Shown here in pieces: positions 8,007-17,591 of a stretch of DNA of 64,000 bases. The stretch is taken from the NCBI RefSeq assembly GCF_012931845.1, contig NZ_CP051884.1, forward strand, positions 1,178,001 through 1,242,000. The letters run 5' to 3'. Position 1 is the stretch's first letter; each line of letters opens with the position of its first letter. The DNA is from Cellulomonas taurus. Its GTDB lineage: Bacteria; Actinomycetota; Actinomycetes; Actinomycetales; Cellulomonadaceae. Made by a program: the position numbers and the translations under genes. The notes beneath the pieces are model-generated. The model did no database searches. It was given only the letters and a program-made list of their open reading frames with translations, and was not told where the DNA came from.

Positions 8007-10682
8007 TCAGTCAGCGGAGCCCGCGCCCCCGGCCTCGGTGCGACGCCGACGGACCATGATGAGCGTGCTCCCGGTGACCACCAGCGCGAGTCCCACGGCC
8101 GCGCCGAGGCGGAGGGGACTGCCGGTCAGGGCGAGGAGCAGCGCGACCGGTGGCGCCGGAGCAGGGGCAGGGGCGGCCACGGTCAGCGTCTCCGAGCTGT
8201 CGCCGCAGGTCCCGGTGCTGAGCACCGTGCCGTCCGGGGCGCGGGTGGTCTCCACGAAGCCGTAGCTCCCGGTGGCGTCGACCCGGTGCCGGTCGGTGTC
8301 GCCGGTTCCGGGGCTGGTGGTGATCGTGATCGGCGCCGAGGTCCACACCAGGGTGTCGGGCGAACAGACCAGTGGCCGTCCGGCGGGGGAGCGGAACAGC
8401 GCGGCGGTGGTGGTCGCACCCTCGGGGATGTCGCCGGCCCAGCTGATCGTGTCCCACAGCTCGTCGCCCACCGTCGGTGTGTCGGAGTCGGCGTGCGCGC
8501 TGGTCGTCACCTCGGCGGGGGCGGGGACCCGGACCGTCTCGGTCTCGGCGCCGCACACCCCGCGGTGCACGACCTGCCCGGAGGGGTTCCGCAGGGTCTC
8601 GACGTAGCCGTAGGACGCGCCGGGCTCGGCGGTGACCGGTACCTCGGCGGAGATGAACGCACCCGCCTCGGTGACGGCGATCGGGTCACCCGGTGCGAGC
8701 AGCGTCTCCGGTGAGCAGATCGGCTCGTCCCCGGTCCAGTGGAACAGATCGTTGGTCAGGGTCAGCCCGCCGTCGGGAACGGTGCCGAAGACGTCGGTGG
8801 CGTCGCTGAACGTCACGCTGTCGCCCGCCGCGACGTCGCCCATCGGTTGGATCGTGGTGGTGACCCGCAGCGGTTCGTCCTCCGGCCTCGGGGGCACGAC
8901 CGTGAACTGTTCGGTGGTATCGGCGACGGAGGTGGTCAGGGGACCGGTCCGGTCGTCCCCGGCGAAGACGGTGCGGGCCACGACCGTGCCCGGCAGCGGG
9001 TCGAGCACCCCGTCGCCGTCGCCGTCCCGCTCCGATGCCGGCCACCGCAGATCGGGGGAGGACAGGGTCTCGAAGCCGTTGTCGGCGTCGCGGCGCACCG
9101 TGCCGATCAACGTGGCAGCACCCTCGTCCAGCCCGGCGTCCGTCACCGGGACGTCCGTCGGGAAGAACCACACCTCGGTGAGCTCGTCCGGCCGGTCGCC
9201 GTCGAAGCCCGCGCCGCCGCCGAACGTCCCGTGATCGCTCGGGTAGCCCTCCGCCCACAGGTCGTCGACCAACCGCAGACCGCCGCCGGTGGCACGCACA
9301 CTCAGGCTGGTCACCACAGTCGGGGTGTGGCGGACCGACGTCGTCTCGGCGGGCAGCCCGAAGCTGTCCTCCCACGCCTCCAAGAGCGCACGGCGTTCCA
9401 CCGGGGGCATCGCCGACCGATCGACCCGCCACCGCCAGGTGAGGAAGCCCGGTGCGGTCTCGGCCAGCGCGGCCGGGTCGGCGCAGGCGCGGTAGGTGCC
9501 CGGGCCGTTCGCTGCCACCTCGACCTCGGTGACGAGGACGGCGGTCGGCGGGGTGGTCTCGCTCGTGGTCGCCGGCTGCTCGCCCGCCCACCACAGCGTC
9601 GCCGTCAGCGGGACCTCCACCGGAGTCGTGCCGATGGACAGCCACGGATAGCCCGCTGCCGGCTGCAGGTCCAGCGTGTCGCACACCGGCTCACCCGGGT
9701 CGACCACCGCGTCCTCGACCGCCGACACCCCGGTCACCCGGAACCCATGGGCCACCAAGAAGGAGACCGTCGGCCCGGTGCGCTCGGTCGGCCCGCCCGA
9801 CCGGCCCGGGTGCAGAGCCAGGTTGTCCTGCCGGCTCGGGTCCATCGCCTGCAGCTCCAGCTGCGCGGTGCGCAATCCGGCGAACCGAGGCCGCACCACC
9901 ACCTCACCGACACCGGTCGCCACATAGCCCAGGGTCAAGGGCCCGTCCGGTGTACTGCCGGTCCACGTGTTCGACTCGTCCGGGTCGGCCCGGTGGTTGC
10001 CGTTCAGATCGAAGACGGCGCGGTCGCTCGGCACCAGGGCGCCGGAGTCGTCGGCGGTGAGCAGCTCCACCGTCGCGTCCAGGCCGGACACCCACGCACC
10101 CGCCGCACTCACCACCCCGAGGTCGCTGATCGTGCCGTAGCGCAGATCGTGCGGGCTCACCGCCGGGGACGAGTCCCGATACGGACCCGCCTGCGCCGTC
10201 GCGGTCGCCACCATCGCCGCCGAACGCTCCCGCACCTCCACCGGTGCGGCGGCCGCCAGCAACTGCTTGGCCGCCTCGACGTCACCGCCCGCGACCACCC
10301 CGGGCACCTCCGCCCGCTGGTGCACCGTGTAGGCGATCGCCGCCTGATCCAGGGCATTGGACGGGTCGGCGAAGGTCTCGATCACCCACGCCAGCACTGG
10401 GTCGTCGTGCAGGGTCACCGACACCGGCGGCGCACCGACCCCCGGGGCCACCCACATCTGCAGGCACCACGACATCGCGGCATCCACCCCGGTGGGGACC
10501 TCGAACGCGCCCAACCAGGTCTCGCCGTAGCCCGGGATCGGGACGTGGATGCCCTGCCCCACGGTGCCCTGGGTGGCGGCCGCCCGTGGCACCGCCGGGG
10601 CGGACGCCAGCAGACCGGTCAGGAAGAGCAGCACGCCGATCAACAGGCTCAGGCGTGGCTGGCAAGGGGTTCGTGGTCGCAT
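8007..10682 (-). CDS. Large secreted cell-wall-anchored surface protein with thioester-like domain and LAxTG sorting signal
   Basis: An 891-aa exported protein. Residues 1-36 form a signal peptide (basic start, LIGVLLFLTGLLASA, then APAVPRAAA). The mature N-terminus resembles a bacterial thioester domain: Cys73 in SWCLQMW and Gln113 in LDQAAIAY fit the Cys and Gln that cross-link in such adhesins. The middle is rich in beta-type sequence, and two similar ~140-aa C-terminal repeats each carry CSPxTL and CG(A/D) motifs. The C-terminus has a sorting signal: LALTG (850-854), a hydrophobic segment, then RRRR. LAxTG is the motif used by class E sortases of actinobacteria. The ATG at 10682 is the start that exposes the signal peptide. 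It is probably a surface adhesin; no ligand is known. Confidence 0.75.
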   Translation of the reverse strand: MRPRTPCQPRLSLLIGVLLFLTGLLASAPAVPRAAATQGTVGQGIHVPIPGYGETWLGAFEVPTGVDAAMSWCLQMWVAPGVGAPPVSVTLHDDPVLAWVIETFADPSNALDQAAIAYTVHQRAEVPGVVAGGDVEAAKQLLAAAAPVEVRERSAAMVATATAQAGPYRDSSPAVSPHDLRYGTISDLGVVSAAGAWVSGLDATVELLTADDSGALVPSDRAVFDLNGNHRADPDESNTWTGSTPDGPLTLGYVATGVGEVVVRPRFAGLRTAQLELQAMDPSRQDNLALHPGRSGGPTERTGPTVSFLVAHGFRVTGVSAVEDAVVDPGEPVCDTLDLQPAAGYPWLSIGTTPVEVPLTATLWWAGEQPATTSETTPPTAVLVTEVEVAANGPGTYRACADPAALAETAPGFLTWRWRVDRSAMPPVERRALLEAWEDSFGLPAETTSVRHTPTVVTSLSVRATGGGLRLVDDLWAEGYPSDHGTFGGGAGFDGDRPDELTEVWFFPTDVPVTDAGLDEGAATLIGTVRRDADNGFETLSSPDLRWPASERDGDGDGVLDPLPGTVVARTVFAGDDRTGPLTTSVADTTEQFTVVPPRPEDEPLRVTTTIQPMGDVAAGDSVTFSDATDVFGTVPDGGLTLTNDLFHWTGDEPICSPETLLAPGDPIAVTEAGAFISAEVPVTAEPGASYGYVETLRNPSGQVVHRGVCGAETETVRVPAPAEVTTSAHADSDTPTVGDELWDTISWAGDIPEGATTTAALFRSPAGRPLVCSPDTLVWTSAPITITTSPGTGDTDRHRVDATGSYGFVETTRAPDGTVLSTGTCGDSSETLTVAAPAPAPAPPVALLLALTGSPLRLGAAVGLALVVTGSTLIMVRRRRTEAGGAGSAD

Positions 10683-10880
10683 GGGTGTGGTCCTCCGTCG
10701 CTGGGTGCTGATGGCGGAGGAGTCAGCCAGAACCGGGTGGCGGGCGGCGAGGGGGAGAGCGGGTCGGCTGTGGACCACGGCGGCGGTGCGTCACCTGTGC
10801 ACAGTCGGAGGGCGGTTGGTGGAACGGCGCCGGAAGGTGGGGCGCGGCCACAGGGTGGGGGCCCGCGCGGAGAAACAGAA

Positions 10881-10910
10881 GACCCCCAGCGGCCTGGGCC
10901 ACTGGGGGTC
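10881..10910 (-). terminator. Rho-independent terminator after tRNA-Asn
   Basis: GACCCCCAG (10881-10889) and CTGGGGGTC (10902-10910) form a perfect stem. On the minus strand it lies just 3' of tRNA-Asn and is followed by TTCTGTTTCT, a T-rich tail. Confidence 0.75.
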
Positions 10911-10915
10911 GGATG

Positions 10916-10988
<73 letters not shown>

Positions 10989-11043
10989 TCGTGCGGGCAA
11001 AACTCTAGCAGCACTCAGCCGGTGCTGATGACACCCGTGCGGG

Positions 11044-11559
11044 TCAGGCTCGCAGACCGGCCGCCGACCGCACCTCGCGCTCGGCGGAGTCGATCAGTGC
11101 GGCGACGCCCGGGTCGGCCAGGTCGACCTGCGGCGATCCGATCACCTGGGTGAGCAGGGCACCCGCCGGGTCGCGCCGCAGGGCGATCCGGACCGTCCCG
11201 GCACCCGGGATCTGCACGTTCTGGACGTGCACGACCGACGACTGGACGCGCTCGCGGAAGGTCTGCGTGAAGCGCGCCGGGCGCTGCTCGGCCAGCGGGA
11301 ACTCCTGGGCGTGTCCGGTGACCCAGTGCACGGTGATCGCGGGGGTCTCCGGGTCGAAGCTGCCCCGGTCGACGTCGGACCAGGGGTGGGCCTCGTGCTC
11401 ACCCGCGAGAGGCAGGATGTGCAGGGCGAGGCGGGTGGCGACGAGCCAGCCCTGGTCGTCGGCCAGCCTGGTCGCGGACAGGACCTTGTCGCCGGCGGGC
11501 AGATCGAGGCCGCGGCGCAGGGAGTCGGGCAGGCTGGGGCGGCGGGTGAAGAGCGGCAC
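11044..11559 (-). CDS. Conserved hypothetical protein between two tRNA genes
   Basis: A 171-aa soluble protein with no signal peptide or membrane segment. Its start (PLFTRRPSLPDSLRRGLDLPAGDKVLS) and its mix of strands, including repeated tryptophans and HPWSDVD, suggest a small beta-rich PH-like fold that may bind lipid or protein. The C-terminus (VAALIDSAEREVRSAAGLRA) is a short helix. The GTG at 11559 is the first in-frame start after the upstream tRNA. It lies between a CAU-anticodon tRNA and tRNA-Asn on the same strand. I do not recognise a named family, so the function is unknown. Confidence 0.7.
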   Translation of the reverse strand: MPLFTRRPSLPDSLRRGLDLPAGDKVLSATRLADDQGWLVATRLALHILPLAGEHEAHPWSDVDRGSFDPETPAITVHWVTGHAQEFPLAEQRPARFTQTFRERVQSSVVHVQNVQIPGAGTVRIALRRDPAGALLTQVIGSPQVDLADPGVAALIDSAEREVRSAAGLRA

Positions 11560-11590
11560 GGTGCCACGGTAGTCCGCTGGTGCTGAGGTG

Positions 11591-11664
11591 TAGGCCAGGT
11601 GGGGCTTGAACCCACGACCGACGGATTATGAGTCCGCTGCTCTGACCGGCTGAGCTACTGGCCC
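11591..11664 (-). tRNA. tRNA with CAT anticodon (elongator Met or Ile2)
   Basis: A 74-nt cloverleaf on the minus strand. The acceptor GGGCCAG pairs with CTGGCCT, giving a G1-U72 wobble, with discriminator A. The D arm has AGCTCAGCCGGTCAGAGC, the anticodon loop is CTCATAA and the T arm contains GGTTCAAGCCC. The first pair is not C-A, so it is not the initiator. Anticodon CAT can be elongator Met, or Ile2 if the first base becomes lysidine; the sequence alone does not decide. CCA is not encoded. Confidence 0.92.
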
Positions 11665-11731
11665 TTGGTGCCGAGCCAGGCTAGCGGACCCGGCACCCGT
11701 GCCGTGGCAGGTACCGGGTCCGGTGTAGTGC

Positions 11732-12274
11732 TCAGGCGAGGCCGTTGGGGTACCCGCCGAAGACCTGCACGCCGTAGTACCGCCCGTTGTACTGGACGAC
11801 GCCGATGCCGATGTGGGTGAAGGACGGGTTCACCATGTTGGCCCGGTGCCCGGCGGATTGTTCCCACTGGGTGGCGAGGGCGGCGGGGTCGTAGCTGTTC
11901 CAGGCGATGTTCTCGCCTGCTGCCCGCCAGCCTGCCGGGATCTGGGTGCTGTAGTTCGGGTTGTGCCGGAAGTCGCCGGTGGTGGCCATCTGGGTGGCCC
12001 AGGCGGCGGCGACGGCGTCGAGGCGGGTGTTGCGGGTGAGGGCGGTGCGGCCGTCGGTGGCGCGGACGGCGTTGGTGCGTTGCAGGATCATGGCCTCGGC
12101 GGGGTCCTGGTCGACCACGGCGGGGGCGGGGGGCTGGAGTTGGCCGTTGACGTAGTGCTGGGCCTGGCCCCATCCGCTGCTGGGCCCGACGCTGCTCTGG
12201 GCGGTGGCGGGGGCGGCGAGGGCGAGGGTGAGGCCGACCAGGGTGACGGTCGTGCCGAGGGCGATGCGCTTCAT
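11732..12274 (-). CDS. Secreted CAP-domain (SCP/PR1-like) protein
   Basis: A 180-aa exported protein with a signal peptide at residues 1-26 (KRIALGTTVTLVGLTLALAAPATA). A CAP/cysteine-rich secretory domain follows from about residue 60: RTNAVRATDGRTALTRN, AAGENIAWN and HRANMVNPSFTHIGIGVV match the CAP motifs, including the His/Glu cavity residues. It ends with a compact C-terminus (VQVFGGYPNGLA). Family members bind lipids or wall components in the extracytoplasmic space; no activity is assigned. The ATG at 12274 has a good ribosome site (GAGGAGT). It is separated from the upstream esterase gene by a strong terminator, so it is transcribed on its own. Confidence 0.87.
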   Translation of the reverse strand: MKRIALGTTVTLVGLTLALAAPATAQSSVGPSSGWGQAQHYVNGQLQPPAPAVVDQDPAEAMILQRTNAVRATDGRTALTRNTRLDAVAAAWATQMATTGDFRHNPNYSTQIPAGWRAAGENIAWNSYDPAALATQWEQSAGHRANMVNPSFTHIGIGVVQYNGRYYGVQVFGGYPNGLA

Positions 12275-12333
12275 CGTGGGACTCCTCACGGTTCGGTCCT
12301 GGGTGTTCCGCACCTGGTGCCAGGGGAACCCAC

Positions 12334-12375
12334 CGCCCTGGTCGGCGCATCCGGAAGCGCGCCGACCAGGGCGGA
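12334..12375 (-). terminator. Terminator of the mannan-type operon
   Basis: CCGCCCTGGTCGGCGC (12334-12349) is a perfect 16-bp inverted repeat with 12360-12375, around a 10-nt loop. It starts 5 bp after the esterase stop on the minus strand. The stem is very stable, with only a weak T-tail. Confidence 0.8.
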
Positions 12376-12380
12376 TGGGG

Positions 12381-13352
12381 TCAGAGCCCGAGGGTCTCCC
12401 GCAGCCAGGCGGCCTGCCGCTGCCAGTGGTGTCCGCCGCCGCCCTCGTGCTGGTTGTACGGGTAGACCTCGATGGTGGAGGGTCCGCCCCAGGCGTGGTG
12501 GGTGGCGAAGACGGTGGACGGCGGGCACACGGTGTCCAGCAGCCCGACCGAGAACAGCGACGGGGCGGTGGCCCGGGCGGCGTGGTGCAGGCCGTCGAGG
12601 TAGGACAGGGTGCGGAACACCTGCTCGACCTGGTCGCGGTGCACGGACAGGTAGCGGGGGATCTCGCCGTAGGGGTCGGTGTCGGAGACCTCGATGCCGC
12701 GGGCGATGTGGCACAGGAAGGGCACGTCGGGCATGGCGGCGGCCAGGCCCTCGACGAGTCCGGCGACGGCGACGGTGAGTCCGCCGCCCTGGGAGCCGCC
12801 GGCGACCACGATCCGGTCGTGGTCGATGCGGTCCAGGGTGCGCACGGCGTCGATGGCCCGCACGCAGTCGGTGATCAGGCGCCGGTAGTAGTGCTGCTCC
12901 GGGTCGAGGATGCCGCGGGTCATGAAGCCCGATCCGGCGGGCCCGGAGCCGTGCGGGTCGGGGGTGTCGCCGCCGCTGCCCCAGCCGGAGCCCTGGCCCC
13001 GGGAGTCGACGAACAGGTGGGCGTAGCCGCTGGCGGCCCAGGTGAGGTGCTCGTGCGGGAAGCCGCGACCGCCGCCGTAGCCGTTGTACTCGACGACGAT
13101 CGGCAACGGTCCGTCGGCACCCGCCGGGCGGACCAGCCAGGCGCGCACCGGGTCACCGGCGAAGCCGGGGAAGGTCACGTCCTGCACGTCGAGCAGGCTC
13201 AGGGGACTGTCGACGGGTCGCAGGGTGACCTGCATCGGGTGCCGGCGCGCCTCGGCGAGGGTGCGGGACCAGAAGTCGTCGAAGTCCGCCGGAGCGGCGA
13301 CCTCGGGTCGGTAGGCGCGGAGTTCGGACAGGGGGAGATCGACCTGGGTCAT
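12381..13352 (-). CDS. CE7 acetyl esterase (acetyl xylan esterase / cephalosporin-C deacetylase family)
   Basis: A 323-aa alpha/beta hydrolase of carbohydrate esterase family 7, which removes acetyl groups from sugar oligomers. The RGQG motif of the family is present (VDSRGQGSG, ~116-124), then the nucleophile elbow GGSQGGG (Ser187), an Asp in LLDTVCPPST (~275) and the catalytic His in NQHEGGG (~303). There is no signal peptide, so it acts on imported oligosaccharides. Its ATG overlaps the stop of the beta-mannosidase gene by 4 bp. In that setting, deacetylation of acetylated (gluco/galacto)mannan oligomers is the most likely job. Confidence 0.92.
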   Translation of the reverse strand: MTQVDLPLSELRAYRPEVAAPADFDDFWSRTLAEARRHPMQVTLRPVDSPLSLLDVQDVTFPGFAGDPVRAWLVRPAGADGPLPIVVEYNGYGGGRGFPHEHLTWAASGYAHLFVDSRGQGSGWGSGGDTPDPHGSGPAGSGFMTRGILDPEQHYYRRLITDCVRAIDAVRTLDRIDHDRIVVAGGSQGGGLTVAVAGLVEGLAAAMPDVPFLCHIARGIEVSDTDPYGEIPRYLSVHRDQVEQVFRTLSYLDGLHHAARATAPSLFSVGLLDTVCPPSTVFATHHAWGGPSTIEVYPYNQHEGGGGHHWQRQAAWLRETLGL

Positions 13353-15838
13353 GCGGTGGCCTCGACATCGTGGCTGATGGGAACGGGTGCAGTCTGCACC
13401 AGAGGACCCTGGTCGGGGGAGTGCGTCGTGGCGACCGATCGCAGGTCGTTGGCGGTGCGCAGCACGGGGGAGCGGGTCAGTGCGGCCGGGTCCAGCTCCG
13501 CGGTGGTGCGCACGGTGAAGGTGACCGAGTCCCCGGCCGCCAGGTCGACCAGCGCCTCGTCGACCACCGCGTCGGCCGCCAGGCGGTCCGGCAGCAGGGT
13601 GACGTCGCGGGCGGTGGAGTGGGCGGTGACCTCCACCCGGTAGCCCCCGTCGATCCGGGTGGCGGTGGCGGTGACCGGGTCCGGGTCGAGGGTGGAGTCG
13701 ATGTCCTCGACGTGCACGTGCAGGTGCCGGACCCCGGTGAGTTCGGCGACCAGGATCTCGGTGCGCGGGTCGGTCGGTGCGGGGATCGGCAGCCGGGTCA
13801 CGGCGCGCGGGGCGACCTCGACCGGGTGCACGTCCTCGGCGAGCACGGTGCCGTCGTGGCGCTGCCGCCGCAGGTGCAGGTCACCGGTCCAGGGCCGGTC
13901 GGTGTCGTTCACCAGTACCGCGTCGGAGTCCAGCACGGTCAGCAGCCGGTCGGCGCCGGCGTTGCGCAGGGCGTACCAGAGCGGCTTGCGGCGCTCCTCG
14001 GAGTCGACGGCCGCCCAGGAGGTGACCGGCCAGCAGTCGTTGAGCTGCCAGACGATCCACCCGGCGGTGTGCGGCCAGTGCCCCCGGTAGTGGGTGACGG
14101 CGTGCTCGACGGCGCGGGCCTGGTTGAGCTGGGTGGCCCAGTGCCAGTCGGTGAAGTCGGCCGGGATCCCGAGGTGCGGTGCCAGGCCGCGGTCGAGCTT
14201 GCCGTTGCCGTCGTCGGCCTTCTGGTGGATCAGGAAGACCGGGTCGGTCTTGGGGTCGTCGCCGGTGTGCACCCAGTCGGTGAGGGTGCGCCAGGTCGGC
14301 GGGCCCTGGAAGCCGAACTCGGAGCAGAACCGTGGCGTCTCGGAGCGGTACTCGCGGTAGTCCACCCGGTTCCACACCTCCCACTGGTGGTGGCTGCCGT
14401 GGTCGGGGTCGTTCGGGTGCAGGTCAGCCCGGCCCGGCGTGAAGGGACTGTTGTCGGTGTACGGCCGGGTCGGATCGAGCTCGGCGACGATGTCGCGGAA
14501 CAGCTCGACGGCGTAGTGCTCGCCCCAGGTGGCGTCACCGAGCAGCTGCTGCCAGCCCCAGTCCTGGTAGCCCCAGAGGTTCTCGTTGCCGCCGTTCCAG
14601 ATCACCAGGGACGGATGCGGGGCGAGGCGCACGACGTTCTCCCGCGCTTCGGCCTCGAACTCGGCGGCCAGTGGCTGCTCCTCCGGATAGGCGGCGCAGG
14701 CGAGCAGGAAGTCCTGCCAGACCAGCAGCCCGCGCTGGTCGCAGGCGGCGTAGAAGTCCTCCGACTCGTAGATGCCGCCGCCCCAAATCCGCAGCAGGTT
14801 GAGCCGGGCGCCGAGGGCCTGGTCGAGTCGACGGTCCAGGCGCTCGCGGGTGATCCGGGTCAGGAAGTGGTCGTCGGGGATCCAGTTGGCGCCCTTGACC
14901 GCGATCGGCCGACCGTTGACGTGCAGCACGAAGCCGTCGGTCAGGTCGAGGCGGACGTTCCGGAAGCCGATCTGCCGGGTCCAGGAGTCGAGGCCGTCGC
15001 CCAGGGTGACCGTGAGGGTGTGCAGCGGGTGGTCGCCGTACCCGACCGGCCACCACAGGTCGGCGTCCGGGACCGCCAGGTGCAGGACGGTGTGCTCGTC
15101 GGTGATCTCGCCCTCGACCCGGACGCCGCAGACCTCGGCGCTGACCGGCAGCGGTGCCGCGTCGACCAGGCCGGAGCGCTCGACGGTGACGTGCACCTCG
15201 ACCCGACCGGTGCCGTCGTCGTCCACGGTGATCAGCGGACGCACCTCGGCCAGGCGGGCCGTGTGCCAGCGTTCGATCCGGACCTGCTTCCACAGGCCGA
15301 CGGTGCGCAGGTCCGGCCCCCAGTCCCACCCGAAGGAGCAGGCCATCTTGCGCACGAAGTTGAACGGCACCGGCCAGTACGAGTTCGGTCGGTCGCCGAG
15401 CTGTGCGCGCAGTTCGTGGGCGTAGGCGGTGGCCGAACGCAGGTCGACGGTGAGCGGGTGGGCGGTGCCGTCGGCCAGGTGGCGGACGTCCACCCGGTAG
15501 GAGCGGTGCATGTTGGCGGTGCGCAGCAGTTCGGCTCCGGCGTAGCCGACGGTGCCCACGGTATCGATGCCGTCGAATGCCAGGTCGATGCGTTCACCGG
15601 CGGCGGGCGGGTCGAGGGTCAGGTCGCGGGTGTACCGCCAGTCGGTGTGGTGGAACCAGCGCAGGTCTTCCTCGTGCGCGTCCAGGTAGGGGTCGGGGAT
15701 CAGGTCGAGGGCGAGCAGGTCGGTGTGCACGCTGCCCGGGACGGTGGCCGGGACCGGGCCGGCGGTGGTGATCGCGTCCGGGACGGGCCCACCGGTGGGC
15801 GTGATCGTCCAGCCGTCGATGAGTGGGGTGTGGTGCAT
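13349..15838 (-). CDS. GH2 beta-mannosidase
   Basis: An 829-aa glycoside hydrolase family 2 enzyme that releases mannose from the non-reducing end of beta-mannosides. An N-terminal sugar-binding domain and Ig-like beta-sandwich lead into the TIM barrel. The acid/base Glu is in VIWNGGNENLWGYQDW, and the nucleophile Glu in PRFCSEFGFQGPPT. AVKGANWIPDDHF is the usual GH2 mannosidase signature. The ATG at 15838 has a GGAG site 5-6 nt upstream. No signal peptide is present, so it works in the cytoplasm. It sits between the peptide-type importer and the esterase and overlaps the latter, consistent with breakdown of imported manno-oligosaccharides. Confidence 0.94.
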   Translation of the reverse strand: MHHTPLIDGWTITPTGGPVPDAITTAGPVPATVPGSVHTDLLALDLIPDPYLDAHEEDLRWFHHTDWRYTRDLTLDPPAAGERIDLAFDGIDTVGTVGYAGAELLRTANMHRSYRVDVRHLADGTAHPLTVDLRSATAYAHELRAQLGDRPNSYWPVPFNFVRKMACSFGWDWGPDLRTVGLWKQVRIERWHTARLAEVRPLITVDDDGTGRVEVHVTVERSGLVDAAPLPVSAEVCGVRVEGEITDEHTVLHLAVPDADLWWPVGYGDHPLHTLTVTLGDGLDSWTRQIGFRNVRLDLTDGFVLHVNGRPIAVKGANWIPDDHFLTRITRERLDRRLDQALGARLNLLRIWGGGIYESEDFYAACDQRGLLVWQDFLLACAAYPEEQPLAAEFEAEARENVVRLAPHPSLVIWNGGNENLWGYQDWGWQQLLGDATWGEHYAVELFRDIVAELDPTRPYTDNSPFTPGRADLHPNDPDHGSHHQWEVWNRVDYREYRSETPRFCSEFGFQGPPTWRTLTDWVHTGDDPKTDPVFLIHQKADDGNGKLDRGLAPHLGIPADFTDWHWATQLNQARAVEHAVTHYRGHWPHTAGWIVWQLNDCWPVTSWAAVDSEERRKPLWYALRNAGADRLLTVLDSDAVLVNDTDRPWTGDLHLRRQRHDGTVLAEDVHPVEVAPRAVTRLPIPAPTDPRTEILVAELTGVRHLHVHVEDIDSTLDPDPVTATATRIDGGYRVEVTAHSTARDVTLLPDRLAADAVVDEALVDLAAGDSVTFTVRTTAELDPAALTRSPVLRTANDLRSVATTHSPDQGPLVQTAPVPISHDVEATA

Positions 15839-15954
15839 GGTGGCTCCTGGGGTGCGGCCGAGGTCGGCAGTGTCGGACGGCATCGGGTCGGCGAAGTGTC
15901 GACCTCGGGGCGGACGTGCCGCCCTCGGCGGGGGTGCGGGTGTGGCGGGCGGGG

Positions 15955-16736
15955 TCAGGTGAGCTCGGCGAGGCGGCGGTCGGGGTCGGGGGCGGCCTGG
16001 GCCAGGAGCTGGGTGTAGGCGTGCTGGGGGTGCAGGATCACGTCGTCGGCGGGGCCGCGTTCGACCACCTGCCCCTGGAACAGCACCAGGATCTCGTCGG
16101 AGAAGTGCCGCGCCGTGGCGAGGTCGTGCGTGATGTAGAGGACGCCGAGGTTCTCCTCGCGCTGCAACCGGGACAGCAGGTTGAGCACACCGAGCCGGAT
16201 CGAGACGTCCAGCATGGACACCGGCTCGTCGGCGACCAGGATCCCCGGCTCGGGTGCCAGTGCCCGGGCGATGGCGACCCGCTGCCGCTGCCCGCCGGAG
16301 AGCTCGTGCGGACGACGGTCGGCGTAGTCGGTGTCGAGGCGGACCCGGCGCAGCAGGTCGAGCACCCGTTCGCGCACCTGGGCGGCGGAGAAGCCGGGGT
16401 GGTGCAGCGCCACCGGCCGGGCCAGGTGGTGACCGATGGAGTGGTACGGGTTCAGCGAGGCGAACGGGTCCTGGAAGACCATCTGCACCGCCTTGCGGTA
16501 CTCGCGCAGGCCGCGGCCACGGCGGGCCACCGGACTGCCGTCCACCAGGATCTGCCCGGAGGTCGGCCGCTCCAACTGCATCAGCAGTTTGGCGATGGTC
16601 GACTTGCCGGAGCCGGACTGCCCGACCAGCGCGATGGTGCGGCCGGGTTCCAGGGTGAGGCTCACCCCGTCGACCGCCCGCAGGGTGCGCCGGGCGAGCC
16701 GGTACTCCTTGACCACGTCACGCAGTTCCAGGGTGG

Positions 16737-16740
<4 letters not shown>
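15955..16740 (-). CDS. Oligopeptide/oligosaccharide-type ABC transporter ATPase (DppF/OppF-like)
   Basis: A 261-aa ABC ATPase with Walker [10 protein letters not shown] (~38-46), Q-loop [11 protein letters not shown], signature LSGGQRQR, Walker [14 protein letters not shown] and a switch His in YITHDLATA. The substitution of V for T in DEPVSMLD is common in DppF-type subunits. It is the second of two paired ATPases; its ATG overlaps the stop of the other (ATGA). It lies in the operon with permeases, binding protein, beta-mannosidase and esterase, so it most likely powers uptake of manno-oligosaccharides, as peptide-type importers do in some mannan-using bacteria. Confidence 0.92.

Positions 16741-17587
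<847 letters not shown>

Positions 17588-17591
<4 letters not shown>

Noticed and set aside
13370..16018. 882-codon plus-strand frame antisense to the beta-mannosidase
   Set aside because: Gly/Val/Gln-rich shadow with no domain; GH2 catalytic motifs are on the minus strand.
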